Shown: positions 1 to 13,600, counted from the stretch's first letter. The stretch is DNA of 64,000 bases from Forficula auricularia (GCA_024734495.1 JALMQS010000082.1:760625-824624); one strand, 5' to 3'. A program made the numbers and translations. Notes: a model not told the origin generated them from the sequence alone.

Positions 1-12
1 AATTAATGATAT

Positions 13-521
13 ATGACCAGAAACATAAATATGAAAAAGGGCCAAGTTCGGTACAAACGTCTTCGCCGACAAAAGAGTTAGAATCTAGTAATCGGGTACC
101 AAGTTCCATAGCAGTTCCTTAAATCATAGCTATAGGAATGTACAGCCTTCTCCAATTGATTTAAAAGAAAATTTGTTAAGTTCTTTGATATTAAATTTAT
201 AACTTGGTAAGTTTTATATTTAACTAAATTTTTTGTAGTATTAAATAGAACAACTAGCAAAGCTAAATTTTAAGCTTGTATTAAATATCATCACTTTAAA
301 CGTAATTTATTGACTATTATAACTTGCCAAGTTATAAATTCAATTTCAAAGAACGAAAGAAATTTTCTTTTAAATCAATTGAAGAAAGTTGTACATCCCT
401 ATAGCTATGATTTAAGCAACTGCTATGGAAATTGGTACCCGTTTAGATATTAACTATTTTTGTCGGCGAAGCCGTTTGTACCGAACTTCTATGAACCTTT
501 TTCACATTTATGTTTTTGGTC
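13..521. repeat. Fold-back element, about 200-bp inverted arms
   Basis: The left arm (from GACCAGAAACATAAAT) returns inverted on the right (TTTTTGTCGGCGAAGCCG to about 521) with scattered mismatches, around a loop near 220-300. It looks like a non-autonomous palindromic transposon; no coding potential was recognised. Confidence 0.7.
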
Positions 522-659
522 AGATTTGATTAACTCGACTAAAGCGATTTCGTGTAACATAAGAATTGATAGTTAGTTTATTAAATATGTCATTCGCATA
601 GATACCAAATATAACATGGCTATGTATTAACAAAAAAAAGTGCAATAACATGTGAATTC

Positions 660-785
660 GCTCTCTCATCATCATTCATCATTGAGTATACAGTCCTAAG
701 ACTGGTTTGATGCAACAATCCGTCTCCACTCGACTCTGTCCCCCGCCAGCTGTTTGACCTCTCTAAATGTCTGGCATCCGCTCTC
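660..785 (-). mobile_element. LINE 3'-end fragment
   Basis: About 110 bp, from TCATTGAGTATACAGTCC onward, match the 3' end of the LINE at 50.3 kb almost base for base. It is a severely 5'-truncated insertion of the same family. Confidence 0.75.
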
Positions 786-1426
786 TGGTTATGAGAAATC
801 CAGGTAGAGGTAAAGGTTCGAGGCAAAATTAGTACCTGTGATGTAATCTAGCAGGACGTTAAGTTTTGTCCACTCTGTCTATTTAGTTTGATCAAAAACC
901 GATTTGATTATAAAGGTGTATCAGCGAAATTTGATTTTGTTGGATGGTCCACTCTGCTTTTGAAAGCCTCAATATACAGGGTGAGTTTTTATCTTGAGAC
1001 AGTCTTATAACTCAAAAACAGTGCATTATATGAAAAAAATTTCAAATAAAAGTTTATTTATATCAGGGGGAAACTAAACTACGCTATTGTTTGTCGACAT
1101 AGAACAGGCTTTCAGGAGTATTTCGAGGTCAAGTTCTGTTTTTTAAATGGAAATCTATATGTTTCTGTACATATTCTGAATCTACAAAAAAAAAACTGAA
1201 CAACTTTTATAAGAACTATTTTTTTATACGACATCAAATACTTACTAAAAAATATTAAATCAATTAGATCTCAAAAAAAAAATTATAAAAACTATTTTTA
1301 ACTGATAGAGATTTTCTTTAGGAGACGGACTGGTATACATATGAATTGGATGTTGATGAAAGCAGTCCACTGTGGTTGTAGAAAAATAGGACTATAGAGG
1401 TTTTATTATTTTACATTTGTTTGTTG

Positions 1427-1463
1427 AACCGACCTTTCGGAGATTTATTCTCTCCTTCTTCAG
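1427..1463 (-). ncRNA. Hammerhead ribozyme core (one change)
   Basis: CTGAAGA box, five-pair stem II (GGAGA/TCTCC) and GAAA box; the next base is G instead of C, which weakens the tiny stem III. Confidence 0.55.
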
Positions 1464-1527
1464 GGCATTGTCAAAGGAGACAGAAAGTAATTATGTTTTG
1501 AACTACTTTCATTGACTTTTTGTTACC

Positions 1528-1564
1528 CTGAAGAAGGAGAGAATAAATCTCCGAAACGTCGGTT
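1528..1564 (+). ncRNA. Hammerhead ribozyme core, intact
   Basis: CTGAAGA, stem II GGAGA/TCTCC, GAAA, then a two-pair stem III (AC/GT around GTCG) and a GTT cleavage triplet. This short-stem-III layout is the one described in Penelope-like retroelements. Confidence 0.7.
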
Positions 1565-2498
1565 TAACAAATAAATGTAAAATAATAAAACCTCTATAGT
1601 CTTATTTTTTTTGCAACCACCGTGGACTGCTTTCATCAACATCCAATTGACTATTTTTAACAATCATTCAACTTAATTACCAAATAATAATGATCAAATA
1701 TTTAATTATTAATAATAATTAATAATTTAATAATTTTGCGACACTGTTCTGAGACATTCCAGAGTGTATCTATCTCAAGTCTTCTGGATGAATTCCAGTT
1801 CCAATTTCGTTATTTTGGCCTGTTGAAGTTTCTTCATAGCCTTTACATTTGTTGTTGTTTTTTTTAACAGATATACAACACGATAAAATGAAGTTTGGAG
1901 GGTGTATTCCTATCAGGAAAACGCTCGGCATCCATTTAATTTCGGCCCCATAACACTTCTTCCACCTTCACCGCATAAATTAAGACCATTTCAATTCTTT
2001 CAAAAAATGCTCCATTTTTATTATTGTAATACAATATATCTATCTACTGGATTCTACTGGACACGAGAAATAAACTTTTTTAAACTCAAGAATTTTAAAT
2101 AGTTCTATTAAGTAGAAAATAATCTCTTGAATTTGTGTAGCTTCGTATAATAAAGTTTTAAGATCATTATAAACACTTATTTTCATTGTTGTGACTTTTC
2201 GATTTAATAAATATTTATTTAATAATTAATTATTTGATCATTATTATTTGATAATTAAGTTGAATGATTGTTAAAAATAATTATTATAATTTTTTTTTTT
2301 TATTTTTTTGAGATCTAATTGATATTATTATTTGATGTCAAATAAAAAATAGTTCTAATAAAAGTTGTTCAGTTTTTGTGTAGATTCAGAATATAAACGG
2401 AAACATATAGGTTTCCATTTAAAATACAGAATATGACCTCGAAATACCCCTGAAAGCTTGTTCTAGGTCGACAAACAATAGCATAGTTTAGTTTTCTT

Positions 2499-2669
2499 CG
2501 ATGGGTGAACAGCGATTGGAATTAGATGTACACTTTCTTTGGAATTATGTGGAATTATTTTGGAATCCATTAGATAATCGATCATTTGAATGATCTATTG
2601 AATCGTACTTGGAAAGAAAGTGGAAGTGAAAGTAGGTGTACACGATATTAGGTCGTGGTTCACCCCTCG
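2499..2669. mobile_element. Small hAT-type MITE, copy 1
   Basis: 171 bp with ends CGATGGGTGAAC and GTTCACCCCTCG, flanked by an 8-bp duplication (GTTTTCTT/GTTTTCTC, one mismatch). Copies at 45636 and 53591 also have 8-bp duplications. No coding potential. Confidence 0.85.
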
Positions 2670-3061
2670 GTTTTCTCCTTGTTATAAATAAGCTTTTATT
2701 TGAAACTTTTTTCATATAATGCACTGTTTTTGAGTTATAAGACTGTCTCAAGATAAAAAACTCACCCGGTAGTCTGGCTTTATTAGACCATGCCAGGGGT
2801 GGGGAACCTTTTTTTATTGTATTAAAGGACAAATTGATAATGCCCGTTTCCCAAGAAGGCCGTATATAATAGTTTTGAATAGACCTGATTTTTGTATTTA
2901 TTTTACACTCTTTATTTACATTCAAAATTTACATGAAAATGTATAACACTATAACATATTAAAAAAATAAGTATCATCCTTACTAAATATGATTCTGATT
3001 AAACACTTTAATGTTTCCTATTCTATTTATAGGATCTCATTTATTTTTCTCTAATGTGTAC

Positions 3062-3345
3062 TGTGGGCCAGTGGTTAGAGCGTTGTCCTGAAGTACGCTG
3101 GTTCGAGACTGAGTCTCGGCAGATATTTGCAGTAGCCTCTTCGTGGAAAGCAATGTCAACCTACCATGAGTATAATTGTCTAGTAACCTCTGCAAACGAG
3201 CCTTTCGGAACCGGCGTTAAAAAGTAGGTCACGTATATCTGTGTAAAAACAGCTAAACACACTCAGCACAGGTATATGTGGAGAGAAGCCGAAACGTCAA
3301 GGAGACCTGATATGGCACGTAAAGAAGAACATGTAACTTAAGAAT
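3062..3345 (+). mobile_element. tRNA-derived SINE-like repeat
   Basis: A-box-like GGGCCAGTGGTTAGAGC and B-box-like GGTTCGAGACT at the spacing of a tRNA promoter, followed by an unrelated body. No tRNA cloverleaf is complete. No target duplication was found. Confidence 0.5.
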
Positions 3346-3880
3346 TATAATCTCGTATATTTAATATTCCTTAGAAAACTTGTAATTTTTCAGGGTCCCC
3401 AGTACTGGACTAAGCTATAGCTACGACACCCCCCTTCCCCCCCTCACACTCTATTCATCCCTTATTCAACCATCGAACTTCCAAAGACCAAAATAAAGCA
3501 GCTGTTTTTCATGTTTATCATTTATTTAATAGAATAATTGGTAAAAATGGAAAATAGACGTCATGACGTCACAGGAAGGAATAAACATTACTAATTTTCA
3601 ACGAGTTAAAGGTGTCAGTTCAAGGTGAAATATTTTTAAATAATCAGTACGTAAAATTTCAAGGTAGGTTTCACAAAATAAAACATATATAATATGTTTT
3701 GAGTTTTATCTCGATATACACTCAACAACAAAAACAACCGGACACTTGATATTTTTTTTTCTTTTTTGATAAAATCAATTAAAATAAATTTTCTCATAAA
3801 ATAACCGAACCAAAATATATTGAATAATATTAGACATAGTTTAAAATTATTATTATAATTTCCGTCCATAATTTATATTA
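3346..3880. other. Unassigned sequence
   Basis: AT-rich with a short C-rich patch near 3428-3445. No exon, RNA gene or repeat relative was seen. Confidence 0.4.
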
Positions 3881-4201
3881 ATTTGAAAGTTTATAACAAG
3901 AAAATAAGGACACAAGTTTTTATGTGTGACTTTTTTATTTATCAGCCAACGTTTCGTCGACTTTGCCGACTTCTTCAGGTCTTCAAATAGTCATCTCACA
4001 CATTCGTTTAAATTTTCTTGTTATCTTAGTTACCATTGAAAGCCATCAGAACACAAATTTCAAAAAATATTTGGCACATTCACAAAAACAATTATTTGAT
4101 GCCCTGAAGAAGTCGGCAAAGTGACCAAACGTTGGCTGATAAATAAAAAAGTCACACATAAAAACTTGTCCTTATTTTCCTGTTATAAACTTTCAAATTA
4201 A
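3881..4201. mobile_element. Ribozyme-bearing fold-back element
   Basis: About 110-bp inverted arms (TTGAAAGTTTATAACAAG and complement) around a loop near 4000-4090. Each arm has a decayed hammerhead core: minus 3943-3978 keeps CTGAAGA, a four-pair stem II and GAAA but a changed cleavage triplet; plus 4104-4140 has CAAA for GAAA. Confidence 0.7.
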
Positions 4202-4544
4202 GAATTTAAAATGTTAACACTTTCGATTAATTCATTGAAACTTAATATTATATCAAAAAAAAATCAATGAATATCGATTATTTATTCTTTGTCTTCGAAA
4301 CTATTCATACGTTTATCGTATAAAAGCTCATATACGAGACAATAAGAGACATTTTAACATAATTAATCAGGGTTTTTTTTTTATTTAATAGATTTCCGTT
4401 ACAATTTTCTGTTTTTTAAAATCATATTAAGCCAAAAAAAATTAAAATGCCAATTTAGCTTTAGAAATAATTTTTTTTTAATTATAACCTATCTAGTCAA
4501 AATATGGAAGTACCTTATTAGTTCAGTTATTGTTCTCTAAAGAG

Positions 4545-6430
4545 CACCTCGCGGGAAAGTTTTGGTGTAGTTGTGATTTTTTGATCCTATATGTTTTTTT
4601 TGGTCTTCTGAATCCGAATCTGAGGTTTGCTAACAAAATTTCTTGAAGGGACATTGTCATAAATCCAAAAAATGTAAAAACTCTCATTTTTTGGCTATTT
4701 TTTGCTTATAACTCGAAAACTATCAAAAATTTTCAAAATGAAAGTTCATAAAATTTTCTACAAATTTCATCATTTAGCTTTTTTTATCCGACCAGTATTT
4801 TCCATGACAGAAAATGATCCATTTTTTCAAAAAGTCGCAGTTTTTACTTTATCCAATGCGAAGCATGGGGAAAGTATTGTAATCGGTCTCGAGGCAAGCG
4901 TGACTTCAAAGGGTCCTCAGGTAAAGACTACGGAACCCATGAACTCAATTAAAGTCACAAATTGTAGTATTCAATTAGGTTGAATTTTAGCACGTCAAGC
5001 TTGAGTTGTTTACCAAAAAAGAATTTAGTCTTTTTGATTTTAAGTCGATTCCTCCATGTTTTCAGTAGAGGTTGCCATTAATAGTCAAAACATCAAAAAT
5101 GGAATGCAATAAGGTTATTCCTCGAGTATTAGATAAGAATCGATGGTTATTTTTGATTTTAAGCCGATACCTCCATGTCTTCAGCAATGGTTACCAATAA
5201 TAATCGAAGCGTCAAAAATCTAATCTAAAATTGTTATTCCTCAAGTAATAGGTGAGAATAGATGACTATTTTTGATTTTAAATCGATTCCTCTATGTCTT
5301 CATTAATGGTTACTAATAATAACCGAAATGTCAAAAATCCAATGTAGAATGGTTATTCCTCGACTATTAAATGAGAATCGATCATTATTTTTGAATTGAA
5401 GTCAACATGAACTGCAAATTGCAAGTGATATCTGATTAATAATAAAGGAATAAACATATTAATATTTCAAATAAATTTGGATAAAGTTTAGCAACGATCC
5501 GTTGCAGTTTATTTCTTTCTAAAATGAAAACCACTCATCCTAGCAACTTGATTACTTTCTCGTTCTCTATTGACTTGAACGTTTACTTGAACTACTTTTT
5601 ATAAAACTCTTAGATTTATAGATATCTACGCATTTTCAATGACAGGATATGATCCGAATAATCAAAAGTGTCATGGAAAATGCTGGATATCTATAAATCT
5701 AAGAGTTTTATAAAAAAGTAGTTCAAGTAAACGTTCAAGTCAATAAAATTTCTTAGAGAATGAGAAAGTAATCAAGTTTCTAGGATGAGTGGTTTTCATT
5801 TTATGAAGGAAAAATTACGATTTTTTGCAAAAAATTAGTTTTTCAAACCTTCAACCTCATTTCGGAACGGGTTACCATTATCCAATTAAGATGAAACTTT
5901 GTTTAAATTGTATCAAATTTAATCTAGTTTAAAAATATATAGAGTGGCCTTAGTCGTAAACGTGCTCTTTCATAGTCAAAATTGGAAAAAATCGAAAAAA
6001 TTGTGAGTTTTTGGGATATGCGGAAACAGAAACAACAAGCGCTTGAGCCAGAACGGTTAGTCGGAGAAAAAACATAAATAATCAAATTTATAGGAAATTT
6101 TATGCACTTTCATTTTGAATAGGAAGGTTATTTACGAAAAGTTGATAGTTTTCGAGTTATAAGCAAATAACCGTCAAAAAATGAGAAATTTTAACTTTTT
6201 TGCATTTTTGACAATATTCCGTCACGAAATTTTGTCAACAAACCTCAGATTCAGATTCAGCACACCCAAAAACATAAAGGGTCCAAGAAATTACAACTAC
6301 CCCAAAACTTTCCGGGTAGAAAGACAATTTAACTGGTCGATTTGATTTAATAAAAAAAATTCCCACTAAATATTTTTATTTGTGGATTGCCCCCCCCTCC
6401 CATGAAAATTTTCTGGCTACGCTACTACTG
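4545..6430. mobile_element. Large inverted-repeat element (family E), copy 1
   Basis: Arms of roughly 200 bp (4553-4760 and 6080-6325) are inverted copies; the right end has a C-rich tract and CTGGCTACGC, like the end of the copy at 48.97-49.58 kb (CTGGCTACGCCACTG, hAT-like). Inside are a 119-bp tandem repeat and a hairpin (about 5570-5745). Relatives at 35.94-36.52 and 57.59-58.31 kb. No transposase was seen; the 93-codon frame at 4702-4983 is not recognised. Confidence 0.65.
5031..5387 (+). repeat. 119-bp tandem repeat, 3 units
   Basis: Units start with TTTTTGATTTTAAG-like sequence at 5031, 5150 and 5269, with diverged copies of CGATTCCTCCATGTCTTCAG and GGTTATTCCTCGAGTATTA. About 2.5 related units occur inverted at 12.66-12.92 kb. 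Confidence 0.85.
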
Positions 6431-6764
6431 CTACGCATATATTGTTTCCTTTATTTAATTGATTTTGATGAAATGAATGAATAAACCTTCTCCGGATTCT
6501 AGAAAATCTATACATCAAAACCGCATGACATTACGGATACATTATTTGCTATAACGCCCTACAAAATACTACCTACAAAACTCTTGCCCCCCCCTCCCCC
6601 CTAGAAAAACGAAACTCCATTATTACGAGCCATCCCTTAAGTATTTCTCATTAAATAATTTAATTACTCCTAAAATTTGTCAATTCTACTAAAAAGTTAG
6701 ATTACCAAAATTGAAACCTTGTGGTGACTAATCAGCACCCTCTCCCCCTAGAAAAACTCCATAA

Positions 6765-7450
6765 CTAGCAGCATTGCACTGGAGTGTGATTTTTTAAGGG
6801 AAAAAAACCTTTCGGCCAGAAACGCTCCCCGCCAGGGCCACCACGAAACACCCTCGAAGGACGTATATACTTACATATCTGGGGGCACGGCAGTGCCCCA
6901 GCCAAGTTCGATTCGAGCGGGGATGTGTGCACTGCCAGACTACCCTTTACAGGAAACAACTCAGGCCATTTTGACGCCTCTGTAACTTCGTAATGGAAAT
7001 CTCTACATGGCTGAAATTTTTTTCCAGAATACTGGTCCATAAGCTTAACTAAATTACAAAATTTCATATTTCTACTGTTTATACCATCCAAGTTACAAGA
7101 AGCCAAAGATAGGCTTTTTCGTCACTGACTGACTCACTCACTCACTCACTCACTCATCAAAATTCTAGAGTACTTCCGCTAACCCTAGAATGCTGAAATT
7201 TGGCAGGCAGATAGAGTTTGGGGTACAATTAATGGGAAAAATCCAAAAATCGAAACTTTCCCTTCTTCAGGACCTAAAATGAAGGGGTGAAAGTTATAAA
7301 CTTAATTAACATATACTAAAAATTCAATGAACCTAGAATGCTGAAATTTGGCATACTGGTTTAGCTTCACACATTAATAAAGTACGAAATTGAAAATTTT
7401 TTCTCTTTTCAAGGCCCGAAATGAAGGGGTGAAAGTTATAGGATAAATCC
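6765..7450. repeat. Dispersed repeat remnant with CTCA microsatellite
   Basis: A GC-richer stretch (CCGCCAGGGCCACC) related to 31.69-31.80 kb, then a CTCA run at 7131-7160, then two diverged copies of a block containing AGAATGCTGAAATTTGGCA (about 7190 and 7335). The 113-codon minus frame at 6765-7106 is not recognised as a protein. Confidence 0.5.
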
Positions 7451-7466
7451 AAATTACAAAAGAAGT

Positions 7467-8050
7467 GAAATCTCAACAAAAACACTTGTGTAAAAAAGCC
7501 CAAGTTCGATTAATAAAATCCGTTTGACAAAAGTAGTGAGATCTAATGTAGCTGCCAAGTTCAACATCATCAATATATTAAATGAGTCGAGAATATATTA
7601 GTAACTTCAATTAAAAAGAATGTTTTTCATTTCACATGTCCCTCTATATTTTTTATTGATTTCACATTTTTAGTTGAAATTATTTTCATAAAACTTGGCT
7701 TTTACGCATTATTATTTATGTCACGAATTACTAGTTACCATATCATGGGATCTTAATAAGAGGGGAGTGGTGGAGGCCTTATCAAACAATAATAATAATA
7801 ATTTAATGCGTAAAAGCCAAGTTTTATGAAAATAATTTCAACTAAAAATGTGAAATCAATAAAAAATATAGAGGGACATGTGAAATGAAAAACATGTGTT
7901 TTAATTGAAGTTACTAATATATTCTCGACTCATTTAATAAATTGATGATGTTGAACTTGGCAGCACATTAGATCTCACTACTTTTTTTGGCAAACGGATT
8001 TTATTAATCGAACTTGGCCTTTTTTACACAAGTGTTTTTGTTGAGATTTA
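7467..8050. repeat. Near-perfect fold-back, 240-bp arms
   Basis: 7467-7710 and 7803-8050 are inverted copies with few differences, around a 92-bp loop rich in AAT. The tip reads AATGCGTAAAAGCCAAGTTT. No ribozyme box was seen, unlike the other palindromes here. Confidence 0.8.
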
Positions 8051-8451
8051 TATGTTTATTTGCATCAATCAAAGGTCAAACTCATTGATTACTCTTTTTA
8101 AAACTCGTGTGTTTCCTATACCAGATGATTTTTATTATATTTTTATTAAGTACATACCTAAGGCCTTGAATAATTTATTTACAGGAATTTAAACTATTGT
8201 ATTTTTTTCCCCAATCACTTTAAAAATATGTAATATAAAATATTAATTTTCCTATTCACAATACAGAATGTATAATAAGGTCATTAACTTTCAAATATGA
8301 ATGTAAATATATTTGAAGTGACAGAAAACGGGAAATAAATTAATACTAGTAGTGATTAAGAACGGGGACATATTTATCAAAATAAGCATTATGCTTGGTT
8401 GAAGTTCAAAAAAAAAATATACTATATAGATAATTTAGAAGATAAATGGGT

Positions 8452-8458
8452 TATATAA
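8452..8458 (+). promoter_or_regulatory. Candidate TATA box of OBP-A
   Basis: TATATAA lies 115 bp before the OBP-A start codon. A start of transcription about 30 bp downstream would leave an 80-90 nt leader. In so AT-rich a region such a motif also occurs by chance, so position is the only support. Confidence 0.35.
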
Positions 8459-8566
8459 GCAAATATAATTGATATCCTGTGCGTAACTATATTATTTCAC
8501 TAATAGCAAACATTAATGTTCTCTGTGCTCATTCACAGTAGACGAGCCGTCTAAAATCAGCTGAAA

Positions 8567-8659
8567 ATGAGGAAAACAACAGCAACAGGTGTTGTTCTAC
8601 TATTGATTAGCGTTGTCTATTGTAATACTACAGAGAAGGTGTTAGAACAACAATCAGAG
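8567..8659 (+). CDS. OBP-A exon 1: signal peptide
   Basis: Encodes 31 residues starting MRKTTATGVVLLLISVVYC, a basic N-terminus and a hydrophobic core typical of a signal peptide, with probable cleavage near Cys19/Asn20. The exon ends GAG|GTATGT in phase 0. The first ATG after the TATA-like box was taken as the start. Confidence 0.8.
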
Positions 8660-10580
8660 GTATGTAAAACCAGAAATTCTTCAATGTAAAAATCTATAAT
8701 ATTGAAGGAGACAATAAAAGAGTGTATCTTCTGCATAAAAAATAAATTTTTAATTAATTTATTACGAGAATATAGTTCAATTACTGTGAATCAATTTTAA
8801 TAAATAAATAAATAAATCTTTATTCCTCGACCTGCTTAGAGGCACAAGTCCTCGGTGGCTAGGTCCTCCAAACATCAATAAAATCTAGCTACAATACATT
8901 AACAAACATCCATACAAATTAACTACAACAATTTAACAAATGATAAACAAGTACAAATAAAAAAAAGAAAAAGAAAAAAAAATAGAAATGTATGCTCATT
9001 AACAAATAACATGACCATAGATTTCTATCAAAAGACAAATATTCAGCACAAAATTCCGATACCAGGAGCAAGCGACGCATTAGCCATCCAGGCATTTGCC
9101 ATAAGTTGTTAAGGAAACCTGGTCAAAACCTTAACAAGGATGGTATGACCTCTCTCTACCTCAGCTAATCTCTGTTTATGAGAACTAAATAAAATTTTGT
9201 ACAACTTTAGGACTTGACAAAATTTATAATTGATTTAATCATAGGAGACAGAGGACAATAATCCCAAGTAGTAATAAATAGACTGTTCCACAAATCAATG
9301 CCAGATCCTACAAATGAATGCAAACCTACATATTAATATCTGAATTAACCAACTTAGAATAGATTGATGAAGAGGGCAAAGCCTTCAAAACTATAGTCTC
9401 GTAATAAATAAATTAAAAATTTATTTTTCCAGCAGAAGGCATACACTTTTATTGTCTCCTTCAATTGTTAAAAATTCTGTTACTCTCGGCAAAAAGAACC
9501 TATCCATTTAGTATCTATACTAAACTGATTTTATAAGAATACTAGATAATGCGGTAAAGAATTGTCTGATATTTTAAAATTTAATAAATAAATAAATATT
9601 TATTCCTCGACCTGCTTATTTTAATTTATTTTAAGGTAGTTCTTTCGCGACAATCCACACAAAAAGTTTTAGCCTCGTAACCACTTGTTGTGGTTCGCCC
9701 CTTGAGAATACCCTAATATTCTCACGGTATTTTTCCAAATCTTAATTTCTTAATTATTGACAAATAGCTGTTCTGGCAATCCTCATACAACGCCTGATAT
9801 ATTTCACCACTTGAAATATATTAGCTTGCAGCACGTGGAGAGGCGCCTGGAAGAAACCACTTGACGACCTAAAAGGCAGATTGCTAGCTTTGCATAAACA
9901 TCCATTAATAAAATAATTTTTAAGAAAAAATAAAAACCGACTTCAAAAAATTAAATGCAACAAATAAAATACACTAAAAGGTATAAAATAATTATTATCT
10001 TATTTAGTTACAACTAAACGACGAAATATTAACATGAAATTACTTTTTGAAGTCGGTGCCAAACAAACTATACCTATAAGCGAGCATACCCTCCAAACGT
10101 ACTAAGTAAGATCCGTCGAGTGCGATTCATAAAAGGTATATGTTTGGCACCAACTTCAAAAAGTAATTTCATGTTAATATTTCGTCGTTTAGTTGTAACT
10201 AAATAAGATAATAATTATTTTATACCTTTTAGTGTATTTTATTTGTTGCATTTAATTTTTTGAAGTCGGTTCTTATTTTTTCTTAAAAATTATTTTATTT
10301 TTCTCTTTTTAGTGATGTTATTAATAGTGATCATATCATCAGAACTTGATCAAATTAATATGGCACCATCCCTAAGACACCCCTTTCGGATAAAAAAAGA
10401 ACCATCGAAATCGGTTCATAAACAAAGAGGTTAGGTCTAAACAAACCTAATAAAAAAGGTCTAATACCTATGAAAAAAAACGAAAAAAAATGGGACCAAT
10501 CGGAAGCTAGACTGGACCCAATGCAAAAAAAATTTTAAAAATCGGTTGAGAATTGGCGGAGATATGAGGTAACATAGGCA

Positions 10581-10615
<35 letters not shown>

Positions 10616-13600
10616 CAATCGAATGGAGAACCTCCTCCTTTTTTGAAGTCGGTTAAAAAGACCACCCCTCTCCTTTCCAAAGGCAGTCGTCGCTCGCCAA
10701 ACCTCTGCAGGTGACTCTTTGCCGGTCGCTCTCGTGAGTCAGATGTAATTGAGGTATCACGCCTCGACAACCAATCTTCAATAAATCACATGTAAAACCG
10801 AAACCGTCTTTTGATCAACTACCTCTAAAGACCTTCTTCAGCAGGACACCACCACTGTTGGCACCAGAGCGCGGGCAGAAGAACTCATCCTTCGACACGT
10901 TACCGAGCTAATCTTTTCCGGATAGGCTCAAACCGCACCAAACCTTACAAGCAAGGGTTGGCGCACAACACACTCTATAAATATGAACGGTGTTAAAATT
11001 TTAGGTTATGTTTTTTTAACGTGACTGTACATTTTACGCTACTATATTATATTTATGAATGGATCGTTTCCAACCCATTGATATTTTATCCCCTCCACTA
11101 AATATGTTTTTTTTTATTTTTTATCAAAAATACTTGGTAAATAATTTCATTTTTTTTTTAAGTTACTCCGAATATATTATTCTAACAAATATTAGTTTTT
11201 CATCAAGATGGTGAAAGTCCTTCAATGAAAAAAAATAAAATATTGATCATTTCCCCACCATTTCTCTATCTAACATAAGTAAAAAATTTCATTTTTAATC
11301 GCAATTATTTCACGTTTGTTGTGGTAAATCGTCTTCAAATTTTAACAATGTGTTTTTCATGCTTTTAATGACTTAGTACCTGGAGGCACCGAGCGATGCT
11401 CGGTAACTTCTTCCTTCAGTTAAAAGCTTTATTTTAATATTATTTAAAATTTAAAATTCTGATAAAAAGGTCGATTTTTATTTGAGAGCCGCTTTCAAAT
11501 TAAAAAAATACAAAAATATATAATAGTCGCCCAATGTAGCCCCCCCATCTCCACCCCGCTCGACCCCACCCCCGAAACCTCTCCCTACCCCCGGATTCTC
11601 CACCACTGCCCCCCACCTTCTGCACCTGTTTTGATTCAATCATATGATTCATTTTTATTCATCCAATTGTTAATAAATATAACCTATCAAAATGTGTTGT
11701 TTTTTCAGAAAATTGAGACCTGCTTATGCGAAATATATTTTTAAATAAATTCTTGATTATTTTTTTATTCTATTAAATAAATAAAGTTCTTTATAAAAAC
11801 AATTATAAAACGTTTATTAATATTTATAACGTTTAGGGAGAACAAAATATGTTAAAATCCACAATCACAATACTTCTTCAAGGCCTTTTAGAACAATGAA
11901 ACAAACAACCCATTGACTGCCTGGGTATAAAAGGAAAAGGGAAACCTTTTTTAAAACACTAAGAATGGGATTTGTCTACCTGAGAATAATTAATTTGATT
12001 ACGAAAAAACCCATCAAAAACAATTTTGTCGAAGATGAGACAGTGACAGATCGAATTGTCTCCCCAAAAACCCCCTAACCCGTGAATTTCATCAAAATCG
12101 GTAGAGTCGTTTTTAAAATATAACCAAGATACAAATATATAAACAAACAAATATATATACAAATAAATAAATATACAATTTTTGCTCGTTTAATAAGAGT
12201 AGATATTCCAAGTTTCTAAGACTTGTTGAATTTTTCCATTTGTGAAAGAACTACCTTAATCGCTCGTATTAAGGGAGAGTGGGGGAATTGTGGGCACTTA
12301 AGCGTAAATCGTTTTAGCAATTATAGCATTGTAGATAATTTAAATGTAAATACTGTAATGGGAGTACTATTTAGTTTACTTTTAGCATGTAAATCAATAT
12401 TAGGAAAAAATAAAGCATTTAATGGAAAATATTGCTGAAAATATGAAAGGGCTCTTGCGCACCATTGGCCGCCCTTGCGGGTAATCATGCGCATTATTAA
12501 TAAAAACAACACTAACTTTAAAAACATTTATTAAGCTTGTGGAACATAAAAATAAACTGCAACGGATCGTTGCTAAACTTTATCCAAAATCATTTGAAAT
12601 ATTGATATGTTCATTCCTTTATTATTAATCAGATATCACTTATTGCTATTTCCAGTCTATGTTGACTTAAAATAAAAAATAGCGATCGATTCTCATCTAA
12701 TACTTGACGAATAACAATTCCACATTGGATTTTTGACGTTTCGGTTATTATTGGTAACCATTGCTGAAGACATGGAGGAATCGACTTAAAAAAAACAATC
12801 GATTCTTATTTAATACTAGAGGAATAACCCTTATTTCATTCAATTTTTGATATTTTGACTATTAATGGCAACCTCTACTGAAAACGTGGAAGAATCGACT
12901 TAAAATCAAAAAGACTAAATTCTTTTATGCTAAACAACTCAAGATTGAAAAAACAAATTACATATATTCCTATACACATTTATATCTGACATATACTTTT
13001 TTATTTATTTATTCATCCTCATATACATCAATACATCCCTACATATATAAATACGTAGATACATACACACACATATAACATTAATAATAATAAAATTTAA
13101 CCCACTATATGAATAAAATTTGGGTTGTTATCGTCCATCTTTGAAAATAATTAGGCTGGATATTGGGATCTTGGACTTGAGAAAATAATTAAAAGCTAAA
13201 TTTCAAAAAGTTGCAACACGTTTCGTCGTATATTTTTCGACTTCTTCAGGCAATTTTTAGGATCAGCTTTCTCGTTGATAGATAAACACAGACCATTAGA
13301 CTGGATTTAGCAATGACATGATTGACAAGGCTTAAACAAACTTAATAATACGAGACAAATATAAAAGGTATTATCAAAATAAATAAAAAAAAACCTCAAA
13401 CAAAATTCATTCAACATAGGTCCAAAGATGCTTCGTTTTCTGTCTGGCCCCCATTTTTTTTTTTTTTTAAAGAAAAACATCTATCTTGAGAACGGATTTA
13501 GATATCTTTATGAAATTTGGTACACATGTATTTAACTACATTATCTAATATTTTAAAGAGAAACTAAATTTTATCTTGAAAATTTTGAAAATGCCGGCCA

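Larger units (their letters stand above)
1310..1650. mobile_element. Ribozyme-bearing fold-back element (GGAGACGGACTG family)
   Basis: Arms beginning near GGAGACGGACTGG and ending TCCAATTGA form a hairpin; each arm carries a hammerhead-type core. Relatives lie at about 20.59, 35.22 and 39.16 kb. It is nested in the TA-flanked element copy 1. Confidence 0.75.
977..2769. mobile_element. TA-flanked long-inverted-repeat element, copy 1, with nested insertions
   Basis: Terminal repeats CAGGGTGAGTTTTTATCTTG and its complement ending ACTCACCCGG, each continuing for 300-400 bp, flanked by TA. Copies at 13874, 23362 and 53417 share arms and an internal segment (here near 1900-2000). Two insertions sit inside: a ribozyme fold-back (about 1310-1650) and a small hAT element (2499-2669). 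TA target and inverted ends suggest a Tc1/mariner-type non-autonomous element. Confidence 0.8.

Noticed and set aside
10850..10890. LTR retrotransposon primer-binding site
   Set aside because: The TGGCACCAGAGCGC motif is suggestive, but no flanking LTR pair, polypurine tract or gag/pol sequence exists nearby.
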